NCBI GenBank assembly: GCA_964569425.1
Contig: CAZMVD010000074.1
Span: forward strand, 1 to 19,629
Direction: 5' to 3'
From: JACQXM01 sp964569425
Lineage (GTDB): Bacteria; Planctomycetota; Phycisphaerae; UBA1845
DNA length: 19,629 bases
Both the position numbers and the translations under genes were made by a program. The notes under the pieces were generated by a model, which saw only the letters and a program-made list of their open reading frames with translations, was not told the DNA's origin and made no database searches. Positions 1 through 8,010 of this stretch are shown here, piece after piece (the first letter of the stretch is position 1; each line of letters begins with the position of its first letter).

Positions 1-125
1 CTGCACTGCCACCGCGGACACACACCGATCCGTCCGGTTGATGCGGTAACCTGCGCGGACCGGCTTTCAAAATGATCGGCGCGACCGCGTGGACGTCGAC
101 AGGGCGCAAGAACCCTCAGGCAATG

Positions 126-2990
126 TCATCGTGCCATTTCGGTTCCCGCGCTGGCCGTACCATGCCGCGCGCCCGTCGACAGCTTCTCTTTCAGGAATCG
201 TCCGGTATGGCTTGCCGCAACTTGGGCGATTTGTTCCGGTGGGCCTTCGGCGACGATTCTTCCGCCGTCCTCGCCGCCTTCCGGTCCCAGATCGATGATC
301 CAGTCGGCCATTTTGATGACATCGAGATGGTGCTCGATGCACACCAGCGAGCCGCCGCGCTCCACCAGCCGCTGAAGAACCGCCAGAAGGTATCGTATGT
401 CCGCGAAATGCAAGCCCGTCGTTGGTTCGTCCAGTATGTACAGCACGCGCCGGTCCGCGGCACGGTGCAACTCCGACGCCAGTTTCAACCGCTGCGCCTC
501 GCCGCCCGAAAGCGTACCGGTGGGCTGACCCAGCCCCAGGTATCCCAGCCCCACGTCCTTGAGCACCTGGAGACGCCGGCTGATGTGCGCGAAATTCTCA
601 AAGAAAGCCGCGGCCTCATCCACACGCATATCGAGCACATCGGCGATCGTTCGCCCTCGGTAACGGACGTCGAGCGTCTCCCGGTTGAATCGCCGCCCCG
701 CACACCGATCACAGGTCACGTAGACATCGGGAAGGAAATGCATCGTGATGCGCCGCACCCCCTGCCCTTCACAGTGCTCGCAACGCCCCCCCTTGATGTT
801 GAAGCTGAAGCGCGCCGGGCCGTATCCGCGGATCTTGGCTTCCCGGGTTCGCGCAAACAACTCCCGGATGGGTCCGAATACGCCGACGTAGGTGGCCGGG
901 TTGCCCCGCAACGTGCGTCCCACGGGAGATTGATCGACTTCCACGACGTCGTCGATCTGCTCGGCGCCGCGCAGCTCACGATGTGCTCCCGGTCGCGGCC
1001 CGCTCTGCCGCAGGTGCCGCCGGAGCGCGCGGAGCAGCACATGACTCACCAGGGTGCTCTTGCCGCTGCCGGAAACCCCCGTCACACATACGAACCGTCC
1101 CAGCGGAATGCGCACCGTCATGCCGGCCAAGTTGTGCGCGGTAACGCCGTGCAATTCCAGGGACTCAGTCCAGTCGGGCGGGCGGCGGTTTTCGGGAACC
1201 GGCAGGGTCTGCTTGCCCGACAGGAACGCGGCCGTCAGCGACGTCGGGCACGCCAGCACCTCCGATGGCGCGCCCTGCGCCACCAACTGTCCGCCGCGCG
1301 CACCCGCACCGGGCCCGATGTCCACCATGTAGTCTGCCGCGGCGATGACTTCTTCATCGTGTTCGACCACCACCACGGTGTTCTCCAGTGCCGCCAGCCG
1401 GCGCAGAATCTCCGCAAGGCGCCGGCTGTCGCGCGGATGCAGTCCGACGGTGGGCTCGTCCAGCACGTAGCACACTCCCGCGAGCCCGCCCCCCATCTGT
1501 GCCGCCAGGCGCATGCGCTGCCATTCTCCGCCGGACAGCGACCCTCCCCCGCGCCCTAGTGCCAAGTACTCGACACCCACGTCGCACAGGAACCCCAATC
1601 GCCGCCTCAGGTCGGCCAGCAGCGGCTCGGCAATGACCGCGCGCTCACCGGTAAACGAAAGACTTTCGCACCACGCACGCGCCTCAACGATGGTCATCCG
1701 CGTGACATCGGCAATGCTTCGACCCTCGATGCGCACGCACAAGGCCTCCGGACGCAACCGGCTGCCACGGCACGCGGCACAAGGAGTCTCAGCCAGAAAG
1801 GCGTGAAGTCGCGACTTCAATGACTCAGACCCGCTGCTGGTCCACAGTCGCTTGAGGTGGGGAATCACCCCCTCGAATGTGGCCCCGAACCGTTCCGCCT
1901 GCCCGGGCGACGTACCGTTCAGTAGAATCGCCAGCGGCTCCTGCGGAATGTTGCGAAAGGGAATGTCCGGCAACACGCCGAAGCGTTCGCAGAAGGCGCG
2001 AATCAACCCCTTAAACATCGTATTCAACCGTCGCCCCTGATGGCGCCATGCGGCGATGGCGCCTTCCGCGAGGCTGCGGTTCGCATCCGGAACCACCAGA
2101 TCCGGATCAAACTCCAGCGTGATCCCCAGGCCGTTGCACGACGGACAGGCACCCATGGGCGAGTTGAAGCTGAACAGTTGCAGCGTCAGCTCGTCGATCC
2201 GCACGTCCGGATGGTCCGAGCAAGCCAGCGCCGCGCTGTAATTCTCGTCCACCCAACGTCCGTCGGCCGACTCGGCGGCCACGATCACTCGTCCGCCTCC
2301 CAGCGAGGCCGCCAGCTCCACGCTTTCGGCCGCCCGCGCGGCCATGGTCGCCTTGACCGTCAGTCGATCGACAACCGCATCGATCGAGTGTTTGCGGTTC
2401 GCGGCCAGTGCGGCAAGTTGTTCGATCAGCACCACCTCGCCGTCCACCCGTGCCCGCACGAAGCCATCCCTCACCAGACGCTCCAGCACCACCTTGTGCG
2501 TGCCGCGTTGCGCGCGGATCAGCGGAGCGAGGACCATCAGTCGCGTTCCCTCCGGTCGCCGGAGCATGGCATCAACCACCTGAGACGGCGGCTGTTTTTC
2601 GATCATCCGATGGCAGATCCAGCAGCGTGGTTCGCCCACTCGTGCGAACAGCACCCGGAGATAGTCGTAAAGCTCAGTAGAGGTCGCCACGGTGGAGCGC
2701 GGCCCGGCCGCCGCCCCGCGCTGTTCAATCGCCAGCGTAGGGCTCAGGCCCTCGATGCGGTCTACGTCCGGCTTGCGGCACTGTTCCAGGAATTGCCGCG
2801 CGTACGTGGACAGTGATTCTACGAATCGGCGCTGCCCCTCGGCGTAAAGGGTATCGAAAGCCAGCGAGCTCTTGCCCGAACCAGAAGGACCGGTGATCAC
2901 CGTGAGCTTGCCGCGCGGAATGTCCACGTGGATGTTCTTGAGGTTGTGTTGCCGCGCGCCGACGATGTGAATCCAGGACTGTTCGTGCAT
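126..2990 (-). CDS. uvrA: UvrABC excinuclease subunit A (UvrA)
   Basis: DNA-damage recognition ATPase of nucleotide excision repair; a dimer scans DNA in the cytoplasm and loads UvrB. The 954-residue product matches the family's usual length of about 940. Two ABC ATPase modules are visible: Walker A GPSGSGKS at 34-41 with signature LSGGE at 485-489, and Walker A GVSGSGKST at about 638-646 with signature LSGGEAQR at 827-834. YVLDEPTVGLH and YILDEPTTGLH give both Walker B and D-loop regions. The C-terminal zinc finger is C-x2-C-x19-C-x2-C, the E. coli spacing. The N-terminal zinc site appears as CSDH followed by CPSC, so one ligand may be His. Signature 1 reads LSGGEWQR rather than the usual LSGGEAQR. 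The ATG at 2990 is supported by the N-terminal IVGARQHNLKNI motif, although no strong Shine-Dalgarno precedes it. It is divergent from the protease gene and has no uvrB or uvrC nearby, as is common. Confidence 0.97.
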   Translation of the reverse strand: MHEQSWIHIVGARQHNLKNIHVDIPRGKLTVITGPSGSGKSSLAFDTLYAEGQRRFVESLSTYARQFLEQCRKPDVDRIEGLSPTLAIEQRGAAAGPRSTVATSTELYDYLRVLFARVGEPRCWICHRMIEKQPPSQVVDAMLRRPEGTRLMVLAPLIRAQRGTHKVVLERLVRDGFVRARVDGEVVLIEQLAALAANRKHSIDAVVDRLTVKATMAARAAESVELAASLGGGRVIVAAESADGRWVDENYSAALACSDHPDVRIDELTLQLFSFNSPMGACPSCNGLGITLEFDPDLVVPDANRSLAEGAIAAWRHQGRRLNTMFKGLIRAFCERFGVLPDIPFRNIPQEPLAILLNGTSPGQAERFGATFEGVIPHLKRLWTSSGSESLKSRLHAFLAETPCAACRGSRLRPEALCVRIEGRSIADVTRMTIVEARAWCESLSFTGERAVIAEPLLADLRRRLGFLCDVGVEYLALGRGGGSLSGGEWQRMRLAAQMGGGLAGVCYVLDEPTVGLHPRDSRRLAEILRRLAALENTVVVVEHDEEVIAAADYMVDIGPGAGARGGQLVAQGAPSEVLACPTSLTAAFLSGKQTLPVPENRRPPDWTESLELHGVTAHNLAGMTVRIPLGRFVCVTGVSGSGKSTLVSHVLLRALRRHLRQSGPRPGAHRELRGAEQIDDVVEVDQSPVGRTLRGNPATYVGVFGPIRELFARTREAKIRGYGPARFSFNIKGGRCEHCEGQGVRRITMHFLPDVYVTCDRCAGRRFNRETLDVRYRGRTIADVLDMRVDEAAAFFENFAHISRRLQVLKDVGLGYLGLGQPTGTLSGGEAQRLKLASELHRAADRRVLYILDEPTTGLHFADIRYLLAVLQRLVERGGSLVCIEHHLDVIKMADWIIDLGPEGGEDGGRIVAEGPPEQIAQVAASHTGRFLKEKLSTGARHGTASAGTEMAR

Positions 2991-3363
2991 AGGACGGACT
3001 CACCGGGCAACGCCGCCGACGCCTTGTTACCCGCGCGTGGCAGGGCGAACGGAGCCGCGATCAGCCGTGCCAGGGCAACCTCGCCGCCTTCGAGGGGGTA
3101 CGTTACTGTGGTCGCGCGGGCGGATCAAACGTTGTCCAGCCGCGCAGAAGTTGAACCGCCGACGGATGTTTGCCCGGGCGGATTATTGAAAACACCGAAA
3201 GAATGGCCGAATCCAGTCAAGCCGGAGGGCGGCGATTTCCGAGGTGGAATGCGGACCGGCATGGTGGAGCCCGCGATGTACATGGGCTTCCTGGATGGGG
3301 CAAAACGCCACCGGTGCCAATTGTAAGGAGTGGTCCGCAAGGCCGACCGCGCAAACTTAGCGG

Positions 3364-3392
3364 TAGACCCATAATTCGCCCAATCCTATACT
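3364..3392 (+). promoter_or_regulatory. Candidate sigma-70 type promoter for the CTP protease
   Basis: TAGACC (4 of 6 matches to TTGACA) at 3364-3369, a 17-base spacer, and TATACT (5 of 6 matches to TATAAT) at 3387-3392. This would start transcription near 3399 and give a leader of about 160 bases. Seen in the sequence; use as a promoter is inferred. Confidence 0.45.
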
Positions 3393-3550
3393 TAGGTTGT
3401 CCGGAAGCGGCCGGGGGGCAGTGGGGCGGACGGAGCACACACTTGTCGAGACCCGACGGGCAGGCTCCGACCGGCGCCGCGTGCGCAGCGTGCCCCACCT
3501 TGAATGTCCCTCGGACCGTCGATAGCGGACGGACCACGGTCACAGGAACT

Positions 3551-3556
3551 AAGGAG
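3551..3556 (+). promoter_or_regulatory. Shine-Dalgarno AAGGAG fixing the CTP protease start
   Basis: AAGGAG lies five bases before the ATG at 3562. The in-frame GTG at 3556 overlaps this element and is therefore unlikely to be the start. Confidence 0.75.
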
Positions 3557-3561
3557 TGATC

Positions 3562-5865
3562 ATGCCACGAGTGATGCTGCCGACGGGAAGAAAGTTGTCG
3601 CATTGGGTTTTGACCGCAGCGCTTTTCCTGGCGTTGCCGGGATGGGTGCATGCCACCGACACCCGCCTGGGTTCCAGCGCGACACCCGATCAACATTGGC
3701 GCCGCAGCGTGGAGTTGGTCACCAGAGGGCAATTCGAAAAGGCCGCCGATGAACTCAAGCAGATTGCCGACAGCAGCCAGTTCACCACGACGGTGCGCTC
3801 CTGGCTCGACGACTACCTGACCAAACAAGCCGAACGCCGTGCGCTCGACCTTGCCGATTTCGAGAAGTACGTCGGTTACTCCAAGGAGCGCATCGAGCGC
3901 AAGGAATACGCCCTCGCCCTCGACTGGGCGATCATGGCCTCCGACGTGGCGCAGGACCGCGAGGCCTTTCTCAAGTCCGAATGGCTCCTGGCCCTCGTTC
4001 ACGATTCTCTGGCCAAGGCCGACGAGTACCGAAAGTCCCAGGACTGGCGCAAGGCCTGGCACATCTACGCCGACCTCGGGGCGCTATACGATCGTGAGCC
4101 GCGCTACCTGAAACTGGAACGCGAAGTCCTCACCCACCTGCGGCTTGATAACATGTTCAAAGACGACCAGCACTGGCGCGAGCGGCTGGAAAAGGTGCGC
4201 TGGGCGGATGCCGAATATGCCCTCGAATGCGTCGATCTCTATTACGTCGAGCCTGCCGACTTCAAGGCCATGACCGAGGCGGCGCTCGAACAGATGCTCC
4301 TCCTGGCCGAGTCCAAGACTGCCCAGGAGCAGTTTGGCGGGCTGCGCAACGCCGACGACCGGACCGACTTCGTCAACCGTATTGCCGAAAACCTCCGCCA
4401 GGTCCGCGCCGCGCCCCGCCTCACGCGGAAGGACGCCACCGAGACCCTGGGTCGCGTTGTCAAGGTCATCAACAAGCAGACCGTCCGCCTGCCCGACGAA
4501 CTCGTCGTCAATGAACTCATGCGCGGCGCGCTCGATCAGCTCGATGATTTCACCACCGTCATCTGGCCGCAGGAAACCGATGAGTTCGACAAGCACACCC
4601 GCGGCGATTTTGTCGGTGTGGGTATTTCCATCGTGAAGAACCGCACCACCGACGAAATCGAGGTCGTGTCGCCTTTGGAGGATACGCCCGCTTATCGCGC
4701 CGGCATCCAGGCCGGCGATATCATCACCGAGGTGGACGGACAGAGCCTCAAGGGCTTTTCTCTCAACAAGGTGGTGGACACCATCACCGGCCCCCGCAAC
4801 ACCACCGTCACCTTGACCGTCGTCCGCGCCGGCAAGACGCTCTCGTTCCCATTGAAAAGAGCTCTCGTCAAGATCCAGTCGGTCAAGGGGTTGAATCGCG
4901 ATCCGCTCAACGAGGAACGCTGGAACCACTGGCTCGACCAGGAACGCGGCATCGGCTACATCCGGGTCACCAATTTCATGAAGAACACCGTCGAGGACGT
5001 CGCCAATATCCTCAGTGAGCTGGATGCCAAGGGTCTCAAGACGCTGGTGCTCGACCTGCGCAGCAACCCGGGCGGGCTGCTGGAATCGGCGTGGCGCATG
5101 TCGTCGCTCTTTCTCAAACGCGGGGAAAACGTCGTCTCCACCCGCGGGCGTGATCCGGCGGAGAATCAGCGGCTCGACGCCATGGGCAACGGGCCGTGGG
5201 CGTCGCTGCCGGTGATTGTGCTGGTCGACGAAAACAGCGCCAGCGCCTCGGAGATCGTGGCCGGCGCCATTCAGGACACCCGCCATGGCATCGTGCTGGG
5301 CGCGCGCACCTTCGGCAAATTCAGCGTGCAAAACCTGATCCAGCTCAGCCGCTCCAGCGCCAAGCTGAAGATCACCACCGCCCGCTACTACCTGCCCAGC
5401 GGGAAATCGCTCCACCGCGAAACCACTTCCGACACCTGGGGGGTCGAGCCCGACATCGACGTTCGTTTGGTGCGCAAGGAGAAAATCAACCTCTATCGCA
5501 TGCGGCGCGAGGCCGACCTGCTCGGTCCCGCCAAGGTCGAAGTGGCCAAGGAAGAGGATGACGACCTCGGCATGGATGACGAGAAGGCCGCGAAGGACGC
5601 CGCCGAGGACGAATCCGGCGAGGTGAAGGACGAACCGGACGACAAGCAGCCCGCGGAGGGCGCCGTGGCCGAGGGCGAAACGCCGGAGGAGCCCAAGTTG
5701 CCGCCGCTCAAGCAGCCCGACGAGAACAACCGGCCTAAGCGCGATCCTCAGTTGGAGGCGGCGCTGCTGCTGGCGCGCGTGCAGCTTCTGGGTGATGCGA
5801 TTCCCACGGTGGCCACGGCCGACGTGGCCGACGCCGCCAAGGAGCGCAAGACCGCCAAGCCCTGA
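3562..5865 (+). CDS. Secreted S41 C-terminal processing protease with PDZ domain
   Basis: Serine endopeptidase of the CtpA/Prc family, expected in the periplasm, where it trims or degrades envelope proteins. From the ATG at 3562 it is 767 residues. A signal peptide is visible: basic start, hydrophobic VLTAALFLALPG, probable cleavage after VHA near residue 31. A mostly helical region of about 300 residues follows, then a PDZ domain around 345-425 (AYRAGIQAGDIITEVDG). The peptidase domain contains ENSASASEI. Ser561, Asp572 and Lys586 reproduce the 11- and 25-residue spacings of E. coli Prc Ser430, Asp441 and Lys455. The lysine motif reads TFGKFSVQ where GKGSVQ is usual. After about residue 655 there is a long acidic, proline-containing low-complexity tail, then a short Ala-rich helical end. 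It is longer than bacterial CtpA (about 400-480) and closer in size to Prc. The biological substrate cannot be told from the sequence. Confidence 0.93.
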   Translation: MPRVMLPTGRKLSHWVLTAALFLALPGWVHATDTRLGSSATPDQHWRRSVELVTRGQFEKAADELKQIADSSQFTTTVRSWLDDYLTKQAERRALDLADFEKYVGYSKERIERKEYALALDWAIMASDVAQDREAFLKSEWLLALVHDSLAKADEYRKSQDWRKAWHIYADLGALYDREPRYLKLEREVLTHLRLDNMFKDDQHWRERLEKVRWADAEYALECVDLYYVEPADFKAMTEAALEQMLLLAESKTAQEQFGGLRNADDRTDFVNRIAENLRQVRAAPRLTRKDATETLGRVVKVINKQTVRLPDELVVNELMRGALDQLDDFTTVIWPQETDEFDKHTRGDFVGVGISIVKNRTTDEIEVVSPLEDTPAYRAGIQAGDIITEVDGQSLKGFSLNKVVDTITGPRNTTVTLTVVRAGKTLSFPLKRALVKIQSVKGLNRDPLNEERWNHWLDQERGIGYIRVTNFMKNTVEDVANILSELDAKGLKTLVLDLRSNPGGLLESAWRMSSLFLKRGENVVSTRGRDPAENQRLDAMGNGPWASLPVIVLVDENSASASEIVAGAIQDTRHGIVLGARTFGKFSVQNLIQLSRSSAKLKITTARYYLPSGKSLHRETTSDTWGVEPDIDVRLVRKEKINLYRMRREADLLGPAKVEVAKEEDDDLGMDDEKAAKDAAEDESGEVKDEPDDKQPAEGAVAEGETPEEPKLPPLKQPDENNRPKRDPQLEAALLLARVQLLGDAIPTVATADVADAAKERKTAKP

Positions 5866-5901
5866 CCGGCGGGGGGTCGGGGCGAGCGGTACGGTCGCGC
5901 C

Positions 5902-5916
5902 GGTTCCGGCGGAACC
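5902..5916 (+). terminator. Hairpin 37 bases after the protease stop (weak terminator candidate)
   Basis: GGTTCC, three-base loop, GGAACC. There is no T tract after it, so intrinsic termination is doubtful; it may instead protect an mRNA 3' end. Confidence 0.25.
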
Positions 5917-5938
5917 TGCCGGGACGCGCGAGGCAGAC

Positions 5939-5983
5939 GAAACGTTGAAAAGTCAGAAAGTCGAATAGTCGGAAACTGAAACC
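5939..5983 (+). repeat. Degenerate tandem GAAA(C/A)GTC-type repeat
   Basis: About six imperfect units, each starting with GAAA, GAAT or GAAAC and several ending in GTC, in 45 bases: gaaacgtt, gaaaagtca, gaaagtc, gaatagtcg, gaaact, gaaacc. A cleaner version of the same unit (gaaacgtc twice) occurs on the opposite strand at about 19443-19470. Confidence 0.6.
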
Positions 5984-5991
5984 ACGTGGTT
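5980..5991. repeat. 12-base perfect palindrome AACCACGTGGTT
   Basis: The palindrome directly abuts the GAAA repeat. It could be a protein-binding site or simply chance; no adjacent promoter is evident. Confidence 0.5.
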
Positions 5992-6166
5992 CTTCATCGT
6001 GTCCGGGCAGGTTGCGCGCTCAAACGGGCTCGTTTTGCGGTCGGTGCGCACATCGGCCGGGGGGCGGCGGCGACGCACAAAGTGGGTTTTTGACCGGTTG
6101 CGGGGCGTTTTTTTCCATGGTGCAGCCGCACAACAATGGGTTCGTTTTGTCCACCCTTCATTATTA

Positions 6167-6184
6167 GTGCCAACTGATTGGCAC
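6167..6184. repeat. Inverted repeat GTGCCAA-ctga-TTGGCAC
   Basis: Perfect seven-base arms with a four-base loop in an A+T-richer patch. No T tract follows on either strand, so it fits a hairpin or a protein-binding site better than an intrinsic terminator. Confidence 0.5.
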
Positions 6185-6371
6185 TTCCAGTTCCGGGTTG
6201 GTTCTTGGGGGCGGGGCGGAATTCCCGGGCGGTACCGCGCGCAGATCCGGAAGGAAGAACATGAGGGGTGAGCGCTTGACGCGGGGCGGGAAACGATCTC
6301 TAGCGCATGTCGAATAGCGATTCGAGAACTGCGAACGAGCTTAGTGGAGTCCCGAGCAAGCCGGAGAATTG

Positions 6372-6404
6372 CCACGGGCTGCTGCGAATCTGCGCTGCCC
6401 GTGG
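6372..6404. terminator. Inverted repeat CCACGGGC...GCCCGTGG between converging genes
   Basis: Perfect eight-base arms with a 17-base loop that can itself fold partly (GCG...CGC). It lies 160 bases downstream of the purA stop. The tails (TATTTC on plus, CAATTC on minus) are only mildly T-rich, so a role as bidirectional terminator is tentative. Confidence 0.3.
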
Positions 6405-6563
6405 TATTTCCCGACTCTTGTATCACGGAGCTTGACACGGTGAGCGGGGAGAATCGGCGTGCCTGCTCCGGAGATTGATGCGTAGTTCATCTGCCGGGAC
6501 CTCACCGCCCATGCCGGCGTGCCGGTGGGCTCGGGCGCCTTGGCCCTCGGTCGTGTGCGACCA

Positions 6564-7883
6564 TCAAACAAGGGCCGTCATGCTGCCGCACACCAGGGTC
6601 TGCGATCGGTCGGGCCCGATGCCTGCGAGGGTGACCGGGGCCTCCACCAGCGATTCGATGCGTGCGATGTAACCGCGGGTGGCCGCAGGCAAATCCTCGA
6701 AGCGGCGCACCCCGCGCAGGTTCTCCGACCAGCCGGGGAGCATTTCGATCACCGGCGCGGCGCGCTCGAGCAGGGCGGCATCGGCGGGCAACGTGGTCAT
6801 GGTCTGTCCGGCGGCGCGATAGGCGATGCACACGCCCACCTGATCGAAGCCGCTCAGCGTATCCAGGTGCATGAGTGCCAGGTCCGTGGCACCGCTGACC
6901 CGCACGCTGTAGCGGCAGGCTACTGCGTCGAACCAGCCGCAGCGCCGCGGGCGCCCGGTGGTGGTGCCGAATTCGTGACCCTGCACGCGGATGCGTTCGC
7001 CGGTGGCGTCGTTCAATTCGCTGACAAACGGCCCGGCGCCCACCCGGGTGGCGTACGCCTTGATCGCACCGACCAGCCGCGTGACGCGGGAGGGCGGCAC
7101 CCCCGCCCCGGGGCCGATGCCGTGCGGGCCCGTGCTGCTGGAAGTCACAAAGGGGTAGGTTCCGTGGTCCACGTCGAGCAGCAGCCCGTTGGCGCCCTCG
7201 AAGAGTACGCGCTTCTCGTTGGCCATCGCCTCGTGGAGCAGACCGACCGTGTCGGCGATGCAGGAGCCCAGCCGTGTTCGCGCGGTCGCGAGGTCCGAAA
7301 GAATTTCTTCGGCATTGAGTCCGCCGTCGTCGCCATAGGCGGCCAGCAGTTGCCTGCGCCGCGCTTCGATCACGGCGCGAACGCGTGCCACAAGGTTCTC
7401 ATCGTGCAGCAAGTCGGCAAAGCGCACCGCCGACCCGCGGCGCATTTTGTCCGCGTAACACGGGCCGATACCCCGCGCCGTGGTGCCGATCTTCCGCCCC
7501 GTGCCGGCGGCGCCCTCGCTCAACTGGTCTTCGATGCGATGATACGCCAGCACCAGATGCGCGCGATCGCTGATCTTGAGCTTATCCGCCACGTCGATTC
7601 CGCGCGCCGCGAGGCCGTCGATTTCGGACATGAGCTTGATGGGGTCCACCACGACGCCCGGTCCGATGACGCCGACCACCCGGTCGTGCAGCACCCCGGT
7701 GGGCAGAAGGTGCAGGGCGAACTTTTCGTTTCCCACGCACACGGTGTGCCCCGCGTTGGCACCGCCGTTGAAGCGAACAACGTAATCGAACGCGGGGCAG
7801 AGCAGGTCGACGATCTTGCCCTTGCCCTCGTCGCCCCAGCCGAGCCCGAACACGCAGGTATGTTGATCTGCCGGGCGTGCCAC
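6564..7883 (-). CDS. purA: Adenylosuccinate synthetase (PurA)
   Basis: Cytoplasmic enzyme joining IMP and aspartate with GTP to form adenylosuccinate, the first committed step from IMP to AMP. From the GTG at 7883 it is 439 residues, the usual family length. GWGDEGKGK at 15-23 is the phosphate-binding loop. Asp18 and His46 (in NGGANAGHTV) correspond to E. coli catalytic Asp13 and His41. Further family motifs are ARGIGPCYADK, FEGANGLLLDVDHGTYP, TTTGRPRRCGWFD and GPDRSQTL near the end. An in-frame GTG at 7907 would add eight residues, but the GTG at 7883 has AAGGA seven bases upstream and better matches homologues. The gene stands alone and is divergent from glnA. Confidence 0.97.
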   Translation of the reverse strand: MARPADQHTCVFGLGWGDEGKGKIVDLLCPAFDYVVRFNGGANAGHTVCVGNEKFALHLLPTGVLHDRVVGVIGPGVVVDPIKLMSEIDGLAARGIDVADKLKISDRAHLVLAYHRIEDQLSEGAAGTGRKIGTTARGIGPCYADKMRRGSAVRFADLLHDENLVARVRAVIEARRRQLLAAYGDDGGLNAEEILSDLATARTRLGSCIADTVGLLHEAMANEKRVLFEGANGLLLDVDHGTYPFVTSSSTGPHGIGPGAGVPPSRVTRLVGAIKAYATRVGAGPFVSELNDATGERIRVQGHEFGTTTGRPRRCGWFDAVACRYSVRVSGATDLALMHLDTLSGFDQVGVCIAYRAAGQTMTTLPADAALLERAAPVIEMLPGWSENLRGVRRFEDLPAATRGYIARIESLVEAPVTLAGIGPDRSQTLVCGSMTALV

Positions 7884-7890
7884 AGCACTA

Positions 7891-7895
7891 TCCTT
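7891..7895 (-). promoter_or_regulatory. Shine-Dalgarno AAGGA selecting the purA start
   Basis: AAGGA on the minus strand is followed by seven bases and the GTG at 7883. The upstream in-frame GTG at 7907 has only CTGGCCCC before it. Confidence 0.65.
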
Positions 7896-7958
7896 GCCGA
7901 TTGCCACGGGGCCAGTCCGATGGCAGCCGAATAACCATCAGGTCAGAACTTTCGCATT

Positions 7959-7980
7959 CTTGACAATTGTTCGTGTCAAG
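7959..7980. promoter_or_regulatory. Inverted repeat CTTGACA-N8-TGTCAAG upstream of purA
   Basis: Perfect seven-base arms 76 bases before the purA start and just downstream, in the purA direction, of an intrinsic terminator. The TTGACA halves also look like a -35 element on either strand, though no good -10 follows at the right distance for purA. It could be an operator overlapping the purA promoter; this is inference. Confidence 0.45.
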
Positions 7981-7984
7981 ACAG

Positions 7985-8010
7985 AAAAAAAGGGCCGCGA
8001 ACCGGCCCTT
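7985..8010 (-). terminator. Intrinsic terminator reading towards purA
   Basis: On the minus strand AAGGGCCG, a five-base loop and CGGCCCTT are followed by an unbroken run of seven T (the last two overlap the stem). This is a textbook Rho-independent terminator. It lies about 100 bases upstream of the purA start, and no minus-strand gene precedes it before glnA begins on the other strand. It must end either a small RNA or an aborted purA leader. Confidence 0.8.

Larger units (their letters stand above)
2991..3561. other. Divergent intergenic region, uvrA / CTP protease
   Basis: 571 bases without a convincing gene. Short reading frames here lack ribosome sites and family resemblance. It should hold both promoters. 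The plus-strand one at 3364-3392 is listed separately. On the minus strand a weak candidate for uvrA is TTGATC (complement of 3123-3128), 17-base spacer, TAACGT (complement of 3100-3105). A small inverted repeat, CCGTC at 3516-3520 and GACGG at 3528-3532, sits in the protease leader. Confidence 0.6.
5866..6563. other. Convergent intergenic region without a convincing gene
   Basis: 698 bases between the ends of the protease gene and purA. Reading frames on both strands are Arg/Ser/Pro-rich, lack ribosome sites and resemble nothing I know. The region holds a GAAA-type degenerate repeat (5939-5983), a 12-base palindrome (5980-5991), and inverted repeats at 5902-5916, 6167-6184, 6310-6325 and 6372-6404. 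A run of seven T at about 6110-6116 has no clear hairpin before it. Some of these may end the two converging transcripts. Confidence 0.6.

Noticed and set aside
72..1559. Long plus-strand open frame of 495 codons opposite uvrA
   Set aside because: It is antisense to the strongly conserved UvrA frame; its Arg/His/Gln/Pro-rich product has no domain and comes from the high-GC mirror of real codons.
4084..5415. Minus-strand open frame of 443 codons opposite the CTP protease
   Set aside because: Antisense shadow of PDZ and peptidase codons; no ribosome site and no recognisable family.
6178..6195. TGGCAC as a sigma-54 promoter half
   Set aside because: The required TTGC-type second element is missing at the correct spacing, and no gene lies downstream.
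5953..6438. 161-codon minus-strand frame in the convergent gap
   Set aside because: Ser/Arg-rich product without ribosome site or family resemblance; it crosses the repeats and hairpins of the gap.
6519..7934. Plus-strand open frame of 471 codons opposite purA
   Set aside because: Fully antisense to PurA motifs; composition typical of high-GC shadow frames.
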